A stretch of DNA of 60,709 nt. It comes from Pseudomonadota bacterium (GTDB lineage Bacteria; Desulfobacterota; Desulfobacteria; Desulfobacterales; JAHIVH01). The notes beneath the pieces were generated by a model. That model was not told the DNA's origin and did not search any database. It saw only the letters and a program-made list of their open reading frames with translations. This document shows, piece after piece, positions 46,315-56,360 of the stretch. The stretch lies in assembly GCA_018816735.1 (NCBI GenBank), contig JAHIVH010000044.1, positions 1 through 60,709 on the forward strand. The letters run 5' to 3'. Within the stretch, counting starts at the first letter, position 1, and each line of letters opens with the position of its first letter. A program made the position numbers and the translations under genes.

Positions 46315-46722
46315 ATGACGTTAAAAACAATTCTTATGATGATAACGATTCTTTTTATTTCCGTTATATCTCATGCAAGAGACTATAAAATAGAAATATT
46401 TAAAGAAAACTATAAAGAAAAATTGATACCAGGTGGTGGTGAACTGAAACTATATCATACTTGGCAGGCAAAAACCGTATTTGGAAACAAACTTCTTGTA
46501 CTGGTTGGAAATGATTCTGATTACCGAAACTGGCTAAGGGAATCTCTTAAAAAAAACAAACTCTACATCGTTAAAATACCAAAACAGGGTGAGAATGCAT
46601 TTGAAAATGATTTGGCGATCCCGGTTGATATTCAACAGATTCACCCAGTATGGGATGAAAAATGGGATTGCAGCGGATGCCGGCATGGCAATCCGGAAGA
46701 AGAACCTCAAAAAAATATGTAA
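46315..46722 (+). CDS. Small secreted hypothetical protein
   Basis: 135 residues. A signal peptide covers about the first 22 residues (MTLKTILMMITILFI, ending SHA). The mature part is beta-rich and basic, and ends with WDCSGCRHG, a CxxC pair near the C-terminus that could bind a metal or be redox active. No heme CxxCH. GAGGA precedes the chosen ATG by 11 nt. I do not recognise the family. It is divergent from the cheA operon. Confidence 0.65.
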   Translation: MTLKTILMMITILFISVISHARDYKIEIFKENYKEKLIPGGGELKLYHTWQAKTVFGNKLLVLVGNDSDYRNWLRESLKKNKLYIVKIPKQGENAFENDLAIPVDIQQIHPVWDEKWDCSGCRHGNPEEEPQKNM

Positions 46723-47142
46723 CTGGGCGTCGAATATAAAAGGCCACCTCCCTTTTAAAATAAAGGCAGGAAAACTATTTCCACAGTCATTTTCTTGTGA
46801 GTCTGAAAGTCAAGGATTGACATGTTCCTCAAAAAATGGTTGTTTAATTAAAAATAATTTCAAATGCCTCTTTCTATAAAATTCTATAAAGATCACTATT
46901 ATTTTGGGATTTTTTCCCATAAAAATAATCGTTTTGATCTATAGACAGGAAATACTTACTTTTGATAATATTAACGGAATTCTCCTTCCGGTAATGAGGC
47001 ACACCTTATATCAAAACGACTTTCGATAGACTGAATATTTTTCTGCCTGAATTTTAATAATAATGATTAAGCATTTTTACAAGGTTAAAAGGATTTTAAT
47101 GGCGTATTCGTTTTCAAAATTTAAAATTGGAGATTAAGCAAT
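46723..47142. other. Gene-free AT-rich stretch
   Basis: About 420 bp between a small secreted-protein gene and the PilZ gene. I see no credible frame, RNA gene or strong promoter. It contains GGGATTTTTTCCC, a short palindrome of unknown meaning. Confidence 0.55.
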
Positions 47143-47466
47143 ATGACAACAATGGAAAGTCTCACTGAACAGCGTGAAGATTTAAGAAGGCCCTGTTTTT
47201 TTATGGCCGTTGACTATGTGACAGATAACCACGTTTTCACCGAATCCATTCAGGATATCAGCACAAATGGATTGTTTATTGAAACCAGAAAACCCCTTCC
47301 GGTTGGAACAAATATCAATATGGTTTTCACAGACTATGACAAGCTGCGTGTTATCAAAATATCCGGTAACGTTATCCGGGCAACATCAGATGGGATCGCC
47401 GTTAAATTTATTTTTGATAATCAACGCCAGGAAACGGTTATTCAAAGCTTTGTCCGAAGCATTTAA
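47143..47466 (+). CDS. PilZ-domain protein (c-di-GMP receptor candidate)
   Basis: 107 residues, a lone PilZ domain. The RxxxR motif appears in QREDLRR and the second motif in DISTNGLFIE (D-x-S-x2-G). Such proteins bind c-di-GMP and alter motility or polysaccharide output. GGAG lies before the ATG. A diguanylate cyclase (50260) lies 3 kb away, and the window's EPS locus is a plausible process to be controlled; both links are inference. Confidence 0.88.
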   Translation: MTTMESLTEQREDLRRPCFFMAVDYVTDNHVFTESIQDISTNGLFIETRKPLPVGTNINMVFTDYDKLRVIKISGNVIRATSDGIAVKFIFDNQRQETVIQSFVRSI

Positions 47467-47543
47467 ATCAATAAAACGTCCCATCCGATAATTATGGACG
47501 TTTGATATTCTGCAAATCAAGGACTTACGAAAAAGGTTTGAAA

Positions 47544-47804
47544 TTATTCTGATGGTGCGACAAATGACTCCATCTTTTCGAACCCGCCATCGACCACACT
47601 TTTAATATAATCAAAATTGCTTTTAAAATTGGTATGCAGTTGATCAACAAGCACCTGATTTCTCACTGGTAATCCCACCATGAACGTGATGGTTTCAAAT
47701 TGTTCCTGAATCATAATCATCGTATTGAATGCGTAGTTAAATGATTGTTTTTGAAACCTGATCATCCGTTTTAAATTTTTTTTCACAATATCATAGCTGT
47801 CCAT
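47544..47804 (-). CDS. Small helical hypothetical protein, phasin-like pattern
   Basis: 86 residues, all helical with an amphipathic, Gln/Phe/Met-rich pattern (FQKQSFNYAFNTMIMIQEQFE), reminiscent of phasin-like proteins that coat storage granules. There is no signal peptide or motif to prove it. Convergent with the PilZ gene. Function unknown. Confidence 0.6.
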   Translation of the reverse strand: MDSYDIVKKNLKRMIRFQKQSFNYAFNTMIMIQEQFETITFMVGLPVRNQVLVDQLHTNFKSNFDYIKSVVDGGFEKMESFVAPSE

Positions 47805-48083
47805 AGGTTATCCCTTTACAATTTGTTTAACATGGGTGAAACGATAAGACATTCAAAAAACAACGCAACAAAACATTATCTTTTTAATACCATACCAGAT
47901 TAATAGAGACTGTCAATAATTGAGATTTGATTATATATTAACGCGTTATAAAAATTGTTGCCACCAATAGGCCTTTTTTGCATTGCAAGAAAATGCCTGA
48001 TTTATCACAATGACTGTCTAAGGCCAACGTCCAGGGCAATACCTGGCAGCAGATTTTTTTCAAAGGCTTAACTTGGCAATCGG

Positions 48084-49880
48084 CTATTCGTCAGATGTTT
48101 TTAGAACCGCAAGAAATGCAGATTGGGGAATTTCCACCTGACCAACGGTCTTCATACGTTTTTTACCCTTCTTTTGTTTTTCAAGGAGTTTTCGTTTTCG
48201 TGAGATATCGCCACCATAACATTTTGCGGTTACATCTTTTCTGAATGGCGTGATTGTCTCTCTTGAAATAATTTTCGCACCTATGGCTCCCTGAATGGCA
48301 ACCTTGTACATCTGGCGGGGAATCTCCTTTTTCAATCTCTCGCATGAATTCCTTGCACGTGCCACCGCATTATCCTTATGGACAAGCTGTGATAAAGCGT
48401 CAACCCGCTCACCATTGATAAGGACATCGACCTTGACCAAGTCTGTTTCCACATACCCTATAATATCATAATCAAAAGAACCATAGCCCTGTGTAATACT
48501 TTTCAGCCGATCATAAAAATCATATATCACTTCCGCAAGCGGGAGTTCAAAAATCATCTCCAGCCGGTTGTTTGTCAGATACTGATAATTTTTATTGATG
48601 CCTCTCCGCTCCAGGCATAATTTCATGACCGCGCCCATGTATCTGTCCGGAACGATAATCGATGCACGGATAAACGGCTCCCGTGTAATAGCTATCGTTG
48701 TGGGGTCCGGAAAAAGCGAGGGGTTATCAATAATTACTTTTTCACCATCTTGCATGACAACCTCGTATTGAACAGATGGGGCTGTGAGGATTAAGGAAAG
48801 ATCATATTCCCGTTCCAGGCGCTCTTGCACGACCTCCAGATGAAGGAGTCCAAGAAATCCGCATCGGAAACCAAATCCGAGCGCAGCAGAAGAATCTTTT
48901 TCGTAAATAACTGAAGCATCATTCAACTTCAGTTTTTCCATAGCAAGTGTAAGTTCTTCATAGTCATCTGATGCAACCGGATAAATCGACGAAAATACCA
49001 CAGGTTTGGGATCCTTAAAACCTTCCACCGGCTTGTCACATCTGTTTTTTCTATGTGTGATTGTATCACCGCATTTTGTATCGCTGACGGTTTTAATCCC
49101 TGCGATCAGATATCCCACCTGCCCGGCATACAGTTCTTTTTTGGGCACCCTCACTATCTGAAAGATACCGACTTCCTCAACGCGGTGGACCGCTTTATTG
49201 GACATGAATACAACTTCATCGCCCACTTTAATGGTCCCGTCAAAAATGCGAAAATGAACCACTGTCCCCCGATAGGGGTCATAGTGGGAATCAAAAATAA
49301 GGGCCTTTAATGGTGCACTGGCATCCCCTTTCGGCGGCGGCAATTTTGTTACAGCACCTTCCAGTACATCTTCTATTCCGATTCCTTTTTTGGCAGACGC
49401 AAGGATGATATTGTCCGTATCCATTCCCAGGTCGTCTTTTATCTGCTGCTTGACCCATTCGATTTCTGCTGAAGGCAGGTCAATTTTATTGATGACAGGA
49501 ATCACTTCAAGGTCATGTTCCAGAGCCAGATACAGATTGGCCAATGTCTGAGCTTCCACACCCTGACTAGCATCAACTAACAAAAATGCCCCCTCGCAGG
49601 ATGCCAAGGCCCGGGATACTTCATATGTAAAATCCACATGACCGGGTGTATCGATGAGATTCAACATATATTCTTTACCGTCTTTTGCTTTATATGGCAG
49701 ACAAACACTCTGACTTTTTATGGTAATGCCCCTTTCACGTTCGATATCCATATTATCAAGTATTTGATCTTTAAAATCACGGTCCGTAATAATACCTGTG
49801 GCCTGAATCAATCTGTCAGACAACGTGGATTTACCGTGATCGATGTGGGCAATAATTGAAAAATTTCTGATATGCTTCAT
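48084..49880 (-). CDS. lepA: Elongation factor 4
   Basis: 598 residues, the standard length. GTPase motifs [17 protein letters not shown] and NKIDLP, then the LepA-specific C-terminal domain with GFRCGFLG and the basic [25 protein letters not shown] end. It is a ribosome-associated GTPase that can back-translocate stalled ribosomes. It stands alone with about 280 bp of gene-free sequence downstream. Confidence 0.98.
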   Translation of the reverse strand: MKHIRNFSIIAHIDHGKSTLSDRLIQATGIITDRDFKDQILDNMDIERERGITIKSQSVCLPYKAKDGKEYMLNLIDTPGHVDFTYEVSRALASCEGAFLLVDASQGVEAQTLANLYLALEHDLEVIPVINKIDLPSAEIEWVKQQIKDDLGMDTDNIILASAKKGIGIEDVLEGAVTKLPPPKGDASAPLKALIFDSHYDPYRGTVVHFRIFDGTIKVGDEVVFMSNKAVHRVEEVGIFQIVRVPKKELYAGQVGYLIAGIKTVSDTKCGDTITHRKNRCDKPVEGFKDPKPVVFSSIYPVASDDYEELTLAMEKLKLNDASVIYEKDSSAALGFGFRCGFLGLLHLEVVQERLEREYDLSLILTAPSVQYEVVMQDGEKVIIDNPSLFPDPTTIAITREPFIRASIIVPDRYMGAVMKLCLERRGINKNYQYLTNNRLEMIFELPLAEVIYDFYDRLKSITQGYGSFDYDIIGYVETDLVKVDVLINGERVDALSQLVHKDNAVARARNSCERLKKEIPRQMYKVAIQGAIGAKIISRETITPFRKDVTAKCYGGDISRKRKLLEKQKKGKKRMKTVGQVEIPQSAFLAVLKTSDE

Positions 49881-50259
49881 TGAATTATCAATCTTGTTTG
49901 AATAAATACAACCTTATCAGCACAAATATGATTGACAAAACGCTCTCATACTTGTGCCTGCTTGCTGAAAATCAGCATACCGCACTATAAACGTTTTTCT
50001 ATACCATTTAACAGCCATTATGGGAATACATTATTATTGAATATTTTCCGGATACGAATTATATTTTAAATAACAATTTAATATATAATCTATTTAAATA
50101 AATGATTCGAATTTTCATGTTCGAAATAGGACCAAAAGGAAGTTGACACTAAGCGGCATTCCCGTTATAAAGGACGAATTATTTGGGTGAGGGCTTTATC
50201 GGGCATGCCCGGCTCAATCAAAACGAAACATTGTAAAATAATATACCGGAAATTAGAAT
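49881..50259. other. Divergent intergenic region between lepA and the GGDEF gene
   Basis: About 380 bp without genes. It holds a clear rightward promoter at 50143-50171 and a 12-bp palindrome, CGGGCATGCCCG, in the resulting leader (50200-50211). No known riboswitch class was recognised in the leader. Confidence 0.6.
50143..50171 (+). promoter_or_regulatory. Sigma70 promoter of the REC-GGDEF gene
   Basis: TTGACA and TATAAA separated by exactly 17 bp. The start would leave an 80-nt leader that includes a 12-bp perfect palindrome just before the gene. Confidence 0.75.
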
Positions 50260-51177
50260 ATGGCAGCAAGTATTTTAATTGTTGATGATGATACGGCAAT
50301 ACGTGAATCCATGCAGGAATTTATTCAGATGTCCAATTTTGATGTGGATACGGCTGCAAGTGCTGAAGAAGCTATTGAAATTCTGGAAGATAAAGAAATA
50401 GATGTCGTTATCACTGATATTATGATGACAGGGATGAGTGGTCTTGAACTTACAGGAATCATAAAAAAGAATTATAATACGGATGTCATTGTCATGACCG
50501 GATTCTGTGCGGATTATTCCTATGAAGAGGCCATCAACAAAGGCGCCAATGATTTTGTATTCAAACCGATTCGTTTTGAAGAATTGATTTTAAGGCTAAA
50601 ACGTGTTTTAAATGAACGGAAACTCACCAAAGACCGCATTCAGATGCTTGAAAAGCTGAAAAAACTGGCTATTACGGATGGTTTGACCAACCTTTACAAC
50701 TCAAGATATTTTTACAGTCAGCTGGAACTTGAAGTGGACAGATTCAGAAGATACAACCATCCTCTTTCATTGCTCTTGCTGGATATCGATCACTTCAAAC
50801 AGTATAATGATGCCTTTGGCCATATTGAAGGCGATAAAGTGCTTGTAAAACTCGGTAAAGTGATTAAGTCCTGCCTCAGGCGTATGGATACGGGATACCG
50901 GTATGGCGGTGAGGAATTCACCATCATCCTGCCTGAAACCGGAAGTGAAGAAGCAAGGGTCGTTGCCGAACGTGTCAAATCCACATTAATGGAAGCAACA
51001 TTTTCACCTGTACCTGGCAAAGAAATCCAGATCACTATCAGCATCGGATTGACAGAATACGCATTAAACGAGGAAATAGCCTCGTTTGTGCAACGCGCTG
51101 ACCGCGCCATGTACATGTCTAAAGAATCAGGACGGGACCAGATCACATCCTTGCCGGCCACCCCATCGGATCAATAA
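50260..51177 (+). CDS. Response regulator diguanylate cyclase (REC-GGDEF)
   Basis: 305 residues. Complete receiver (LIVDDD, phospho-Asp in ITDIMM, Lys in FKPI), then a GGDEF domain with active-site RYGGEEF and an I-site RRMD five residues before it, allowing product inhibition. It makes c-di-GMP when phosphorylated. Its kinase is not evident in the immediate vicinity. The following GNAT gene starts 5 bp after the stop and is probably co-transcribed. Confidence 0.95.
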   Translation: MAASILIVDDDTAIRESMQEFIQMSNFDVDTAASAEEAIEILEDKEIDVVITDIMMTGMSGLELTGIIKKNYNTDVIVMTGFCADYSYEEAINKGANDFVFKPIRFEELILRLKRVLNERKLTKDRIQMLEKLKKLAITDGLTNLYNSRYFYSQLELEVDRFRRYNHPLSLLLLDIDHFKQYNDAFGHIEGDKVLVKLGKVIKSCLRRMDTGYRYGGEEFTIILPETGSEEARVVAERVKSTLMEATFSPVPGKEIQITISIGLTEYALNEEIASFVQRADRAMYMSKESGRDQITSLPATPSDQ

Positions 51178-51182
51178 TCCAA

Positions 51183-51608
51183 ATGATATCTTGTAGTTTC
51201 CTAACCCATCCGTCAGAAGACCAGATTGCCGGAATCATGCACCTTTATCAAGCGGAAAAATGGTGGGAAGGTGATATGGACAACGCAAAAACAGTCAAAA
51301 AGATTATTTCCGGCAGCCATTGTTTTGTAATCGCCAATATCAAAAATAAAATCATCGGGATGGGAAGAGCGATAAGCGACCATGTCAGTGATGCCTATAT
51401 CCAGGATGTCACTGTTCAGGAATCATTCAGGGGGCAAAAGATAGGGACCCGGATTATTGCCATGCTTATTGAAAAGTTAAATCAGGACGGCATCCATTGG
51501 ATTGGCCTTATTGCCGAAAAAAATGCAAGTCCCTTCTATGAACCACTGGGGTTTACAATCATGCCAAATGCCGCACCCATGCTGAGAAAGACATATAATG
51601 GATTTTAG
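51183..51608 (+). CDS. GNAT-family N-acetyltransferase
   Basis: 141 residues with the GNAT core: DVTVQESFRGQKIGTRIIAML (acetyl-CoA pyrophosphate loop, R-G-x2-I-G) and the C-terminal SPFYEPLGF. Substrate unknown. The 3' end overlaps the next gene by 11 bp, so the two are coupled. Confidence 0.88.
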   Translation: MISCSFLTHPSEDQIAGIMHLYQAEKWWEGDMDNAKTVKKIISGSHCFVIANIKNKIIGMGRAISDHVSDAYIQDVTVQESFRGQKIGTRIIAMLIEKLNQDGIHWIGLIAEKNASPFYEPLGFTIMPNAAPMLRKTYNGF

Positions 51609-52509
51609 ACTTTTAGAACCAGGAGACTATGAGACCTACAAACCCTTTTTCAGGAATCAGCCTTACGATCTCTGCATATACACCCTGCCCTCCCTGATTG
51701 TCTGGACCAACAGCCTTGCACGACACTTTGTACAAATCAGAGATGATATTCTCATGATCTACATTGATTATCCCAAAGGCCATTCCCTGCCTCACCTGAT
51801 CATGCCCATATCGCAGGAAAGAGAGATTATGCCTGAGGAGCTTTACGAACTGTCGAAATCCGTTCAATTCAATGGGTACAGCAATGTTCCTGAAGCATAC
51901 ATCGATCATTATGGCAGGGATCGAATAGAATCACTCTTTCGAATCAACGAGCAACCGGAATTTGAGGATTACGTTTACAGAGCAAAAGACCTTGCCTCGC
52001 TCAAAGGAAAAAAATATTCCAAAAAAAGGAATCTGATTCACCAGTTTGAAAAAGAATTTGTTCTTGAGAATCGGGTATTGGTCGAACAGATGACCGGGGT
52101 CATCCAGGATGAATGTCTGACCTTTCTTGAAGAATGGTGCGAAGAAAAAGACTGCGGCGAAGAAAAAGACAAAGTGCTTGCCTGTGAGAGAGAGGCAGCC
52201 ATAAAGGCCATTACCTATATTGACTCGATCGAGCTGCAGGGGATTTGTTTGAGGATTGATGGAAAAATCAATGCGTTCGGCATCGCCTCTGTTTTAAATA
52301 AAAAGATGTGCGTCCTTCATTTTGAAAAGGCGTTCAACAACGTCAAAGGGCTTTATCAATATTTTGACCGGGAGTGTGCAAGGCACTTGTTCACTGAATA
52401 TGAATATATCAATAAAGAAAGTGACATGGGATTACCTGGGATCGCTCATGCCAAAAGCTCCTATTTTCCGGTGATGAAAGTCAAATCCTTCAAGCTTACG
52501 CGGTTGTAA
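51598..52509 (+). CDS. DUF2156-family protein
   Basis: 303 residues. The motif set (KKRNLIHQFEKEF, EWCEEK, ECARHLF, INKESDMGLPG and SYFPVMKV) matches DUF2156, related to the C-terminal catalytic domain of phosphatidylglycerol lysyltransferases (MprF). Without a transmembrane domain it may be a soluble aminoacyl- or acyl-transferase; the exact substrate is unknown. It overlaps the GNAT gene upstream and the convergent nadC by 14 bp. Confidence 0.88.
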   Translation: MDFRLLEPGDYETYKPFFRNQPYDLCIYTLPSLIVWTNSLARHFVQIRDDILMIYIDYPKGHSLPHLIMPISQEREIMPEELYELSKSVQFNGYSNVPEAYIDHYGRDRIESLFRINEQPEFEDYVYRAKDLASLKGKKYSKKRNLIHQFEKEFVLENRVLVEQMTGVIQDECLTFLEEWCEEKDCGEEKDKVLACEREAAIKAITYIDSIELQGICLRIDGKINAFGIASVLNKKMCVLHFEKAFNNVKGLYQYFDRECARHLFTEYEYINKESDMGLPGIAHAKSSYFPVMKVKSFKLTRL

Positions 52510-53332
52510 TTCTCATACTTAAGTCAACAGATACGGCCTGATGGGTCAATGCGCCTGATGAGATGATATCCACACCTGTTGCGGCAAGGCTTTTCAAGCT
52601 TTCCTTTGTCACGTTTCCCGAAACTTCAACCAAAACCTTCCCGTTTATCAGTTTCACAGCATCCCGAATCTGATCCAAATCCATATTATCGAGCATAATC
52701 ACGTCCACACCGGCTGATAGGGCTTCCCGGACCTCGTCCATGGTCGATACTTCCACCTCTATTTTAACAAGGTGAGACACATGGCACTTCACTTTTGATA
52801 CCGCCGCCAGAATACCGCCGCCAACGGCAATGTGATTGTCCTTGATCAATACACCATCATAAAGGGCCATCCTGTGGTTATAGGCCCCCCCCACACGAAC
52901 CGCGTATTTCTCAAGTATCCGCCAGCCTGGAGTTGTTTTTCGCGTATCAGTAAGTTTCACTTTGGCGTGGCTCATATGGTCCACATATGAGCGGACATGG
53001 GTGGCGATCCCTGACATTCTCTGAAGAAAATTGAGGGCAGTCCGTTCCCCTTTCAAAAGCGTCCTTAACGATCCTGACACAGTAAAAACCGTATCACCTT
53101 TTTTTACAGTATCACCATCTTTATAATGAAATAGGCACGCCACGCTATCATCCAGTGTTTTAAAAACAGCTTCAACCACATCAAGACCCGCGAGCATGAG
53201 AGATTGTTTGGCCACAATCTCCCCTTTGCCCATCTGGCCTTCTGCAACAATATTATCCGTCGTGATATCTCCGGGCCCCAAGTCTTCCGATATGGCCAGA
53301 TCAATTAGATGCTGAACGGAACTTATATGCAT
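52496..53332 (-). CDS. nadC: Nicotinate-nucleotide diphosphorylase (carboxylating)
   Basis: 278 residues, type II phosphoribosyltransferase. ALNFLQRMSGIAT, DTRKTTPGWR, KYAVRVGGAYNHR and VMLDNMD are diagnostic. It makes nicotinate mononucleotide from quinolinate and PRPP in NAD synthesis. The start MHISSVQHL fits the family. It follows valS by about 45 bp on the same strand. Confidence 0.97.
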   Translation of the reverse strand: MHISSVQHLIDLAISEDLGPGDITTDNIVAEGQMGKGEIVAKQSLMLAGLDVVEAVFKTLDDSVACLFHYKDGDTVKKGDTVFTVSGSLRTLLKGERTALNFLQRMSGIATHVRSYVDHMSHAKVKLTDTRKTTPGWRILEKYAVRVGGAYNHRMALYDGVLIKDNHIAVGGGILAAVSKVKCHVSHLVKIEVEVSTMDEVREALSAGVDVIMLDNMDLDQIRDAVKLINGKVLVEVSGNVTKESLKSLAATGVDIISSGALTHQAVSVDLSMRITTA

Positions 53333-53376
53333 ATCATGTCTCTTTTATGATGCGTTTAAACTTGCCGAACCAAAGA

Positions 53377-56055
53377 TTACGTCTCATCGGAACTGGAAAC
53401 AAGTTCCATAATTTTCTGAAGATTGATTTTCAGTTTGTCGTGCTTTTCAATCAGACCCTTTTGCTGATCACGAACCTTCAAAACAACTTGATCCGGTGCT
53501 TTTGAAATAAAGCTGTCGTTATTGAGTTTGTTGTCAACACCTGTCAGTTCTTTCTCAACTTTACCGATTTCTTTTTCAAGACGCGTTCTTTCCTTATCCA
53601 AATCAACCACGCCCTCAAGAGAAACATAAATCTGAGCACCCTCAATAATCGCTGTTGCTGACGATTTGGGCCGTTTCCCCGGAATCGATATATCAAATGC
53701 GTCTAATCGGGCCAAATTTTTTATCAAATTCCCATGATGGCTGATTTTTTCCCGTATATGTTGATCTCCTGACTGCACAATCACCTTCAGCATGGCAGAA
53801 GGTGCAATCTGCATTTCTCCCCGGATGTTTCGTATTGCAGATATTAATGCCATCATCAGGTTCATGGTGGCTTCGGCATCCGGATCAACCGTTATTTCGG
53901 GCAGACTGTCATTATCTTCAGGATAGACCGCCTGCATGATCGCTCCTTTACTTCCTGGCAATTTGTGCCATATTTCCTCAGTGACAAACGGGACAAAGGG
54001 ATGAAGCAAAATCAGTGTATCGTGAAGCACGCGCCACAAAACACTTTTTGATGCCTCCTTCTGTTTTTCACCCATTTTATCGTAAAGTGCGGGTTTTGAG
54101 GCCTCAAGATACCAGTCACAGAATTCGTGCCACACAAAATTATATAATGCGCCTGCCGTTTCATTGAACTTATAATCTTCAAGCGTATGGACAACCGTTT
54201 GGGAAACCGTTTTCAGCCTGGATAAAATCCATTTATCAACCACTGAAATATGATCCCAGTCGATTGTTGTCATCTCTTTGTCGAGATGCATAAATGAAAA
54301 CCGCGCCGCATTCCACAGTTTATTAATAAAATTCCTGTACCCTTCGACTCTATCCATGGAAAGCTTGATATCACGGCCCTGAGCGGCAAAGGCTGCCAAC
54401 GTAAACCGAAATGCATCCGTGCCATGACTGTCTATCACTGTAAGCGGATCAATCACGTTTCCTTTGGATTTGCTCATCTTCTTGCCATGTTCATCCCTTA
54501 CCAGCGCATGGATATACACATCCTTAAACGGCACTTCTCCCATGAAATGGATACCCATCATCATCATCCTGGCGACCCAGAAAAAAAGAATATCAAACCC
54601 GGTTACCAGAACGGATGTGGGATAAAATGTATTCAACAGTTTTGTTTCTTCGGGCCAGCCCATGGTTGAAAACGGCCAGAGCGCCGAACTGAACCAGGTG
54701 TCAAGCACATCTGTTTCCTGCAGGAGATTTTTTCCTGAACACGACGGGCAGGAAGCGGGTGTCTCGACTTCAACGATCACATCACTGCAATCTTCACAAG
54801 TCCAGACAGGAATTCTGTGCCCCCACCAAATCTGACGGGAAATGCACCAGTCCTTGATATTGTACATCCATTCAAAATAGGTTTTTTTCCAGTGGTCCGG
54901 AATGATTTTTGTCGTACCCTCCTCAACCGCCTTGATGGCTTTTTCTGCAAGAGGTTTGACATTGACAAACCATTGTTTGGACAGGTTGGGCTCAACAACG
55001 GTTTTACATCTGTAGCAATGTCCGACACTGTGGCTATGGGGTTCTATCTTGACCAAGAGGCCCTGTTCTTCCAAGTCCTTGACTGCGGCCTTGCGGCATT
55101 CGAACCGGTCAAGGCCTATGTATTTCCCGGCGCCGTCTGTCATGATGCCGTTATCATCAATGACTTTCACACTGTCAAGGTTATGCCGTTCACCAATATG
55201 AAAATCATTGGGATCATGAGCAGGCGTCACTTTTAGGGCACCTGTACCAAATCCTGTTTCAACGTATGTATCCCGAATGATTGGAATGGTCTTGTCTGTT
55301 AAGGGCAATTTCACATGGTCAGCACTTAAATTCTTATATCTTTCATCATCCGGGTGAACGGCAACGGCTGTATCACCGAACATGGTTTCCGGCCGGGTTG
55401 TGGCAACAATCAATCCCCCGGAATCATCAGTAAACGGATATTTGATATGGTAAAGATGGCCGTCTGAGGTTTCATGATCCACTTCCAGATCCGCAAGAGC
55501 CGTATTACACCTGGGGCACCAGTTGATGATATAATTTGCGCGGTAGATCAATCCATCCTTGTAGAGCTTGACAAAAACCTCCCTGACCGCCTTTGAAAGC
55601 CCCTCGTCCATGGTAAACCGCTCGCGCCTGAAATCGCAGGACGCCCCCATACTTTTCAACTGATTGATGATTGCGCTTCCGGATTTTTCCTTCCATTCCC
55701 AAACCGCTTCAATAAATTTTTCACGGCCAAGTTCATGCCTTGAAATGCCTTTGGCGGTCAGATCCTTTTCCACAACATTCTGAGTGGCAATGCCGGCATG
55801 GTCGGTTCCCGGCATCCACAGCACATTATCCCCTCTCAATCGCCTGTACCGGCAGAGAATATCCTGAAGGGTATTGTTCAGCGCATGCCCCATGTGAAGA
55901 ACGCCTGTCACATTTGGCGGAGGAATCACAATAGAATAACTTTTCTTCGGGCTTTCATCCAAAGCCCCAAAAAGATTTTCCTTTTCCCAGAAGTCAAACC
56001 ATTTTTTTTCAACATCACGGGGCTCGTACCCTTTGTCCAGCATTTCGGAACTCAT
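53377..56055 (-). CDS. valS: Valyl-tRNA synthetase
   Basis: 892 residues. Class I signature HMGH (in PPPNVTGVLHMGHALNNT), KMSKS in KMSKSKGNVIDP, the editing domain with ATTRPETMFGD, and a C-terminal coiled coil (EKEIGKVEKEL) are all present. It charges tRNA-Val and edits Thr. The start at MSSEMLDKG has AAGGAG eight bases upstream; the frame continues to a TTG nine codons earlier. Upstream lies about 300 bp with the terminator of the next gene. Confidence 0.98.
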   Translation of the reverse strand: MSSEMLDKGYEPRDVEKKWFDFWEKENLFGALDESPKKSYSIVIPPPNVTGVLHMGHALNNTLQDILCRYRRLRGDNVLWMPGTDHAGIATQNVVEKDLTAKGISRHELGREKFIEAVWEWKEKSGSAIINQLKSMGASCDFRRERFTMDEGLSKAVREVFVKLYKDGLIYRANYIINWCPRCNTALADLEVDHETSDGHLYHIKYPFTDDSGGLIVATTRPETMFGDTAVAVHPDDERYKNLSADHVKLPLTDKTIPIIRDTYVETGFGTGALKVTPAHDPNDFHIGERHNLDSVKVIDDNGIMTDGAGKYIGLDRFECRKAAVKDLEEQGLLVKIEPHSHSVGHCYRCKTVVEPNLSKQWFVNVKPLAEKAIKAVEEGTTKIIPDHWKKTYFEWMYNIKDWCISRQIWWGHRIPVWTCEDCSDVIVEVETPASCPSCSGKNLLQETDVLDTWFSSALWPFSTMGWPEETKLLNTFYPTSVLVTGFDILFFWVARMMMMGIHFMGEVPFKDVYIHALVRDEHGKKMSKSKGNVIDPLTVIDSHGTDAFRFTLAAFAAQGRDIKLSMDRVEGYRNFINKLWNAARFSFMHLDKEMTTIDWDHISVVDKWILSRLKTVSQTVVHTLEDYKFNETAGALYNFVWHEFCDWYLEASKPALYDKMGEKQKEASKSVLWRVLHDTLILLHPFVPFVTEEIWHKLPGSKGAIMQAVYPEDNDSLPEITVDPDAEATMNLMMALISAIRNIRGEMQIAPSAMLKVIVQSGDQHIREKISHHGNLIKNLARLDAFDISIPGKRPKSSATAIIEGAQIYVSLEGVVDLDKERTRLEKEIGKVEKELTGVDNKLNNDSFISKAPDQVVLKVRDQQKGLIEKHDKLKINLQKIMELVSSSDET

Positions 56056-56298
56056 TGACCCTGCTCCTTGACCTGTTTTCAATCCGCACCAGAAAACGAG
56101 GCAATTTTTTATTCAGTCACTATTTATATAATTCAGGTATTCGCCTGAAATTATTGCCGATATACTATTGAAAACCTGTATGCCGCAACATTCAGATTTG
56201 AAATTAAACTTGATACCCTAAAAGGCCATAGATGTAAATCAATTTCCTGATAGGCTGCATGAGGGTCAGATAAGGATTCAGAAAAAAATATGGGGCAT

Positions 56299-56328
56299 AA
56301 AAAAAGGGGATACAAATGATCCCCTTTT
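56299..56328 (-). terminator. Intrinsic terminator after the acidic repeat gene
   Basis: AAAAGGGGAT and ATCCCCTTTT pair as a 10-bp stem with a 7-nt loop, 33 bp after the stop of the leftward acidic gene. On the minus strand a T-run follows. Confidence 0.85.
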
Positions 56329-56360
56329 GCAATTGACATCGTCTATTCAGGGAGAGCGGA

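Noticed and set aside
50172..50259. c-di-GMP riboswitch in the leader of the GGDEF gene
   Set aside because: The 12-bp palindrome is suggestive of structure but none of the conserved GEMM core bases could be found.
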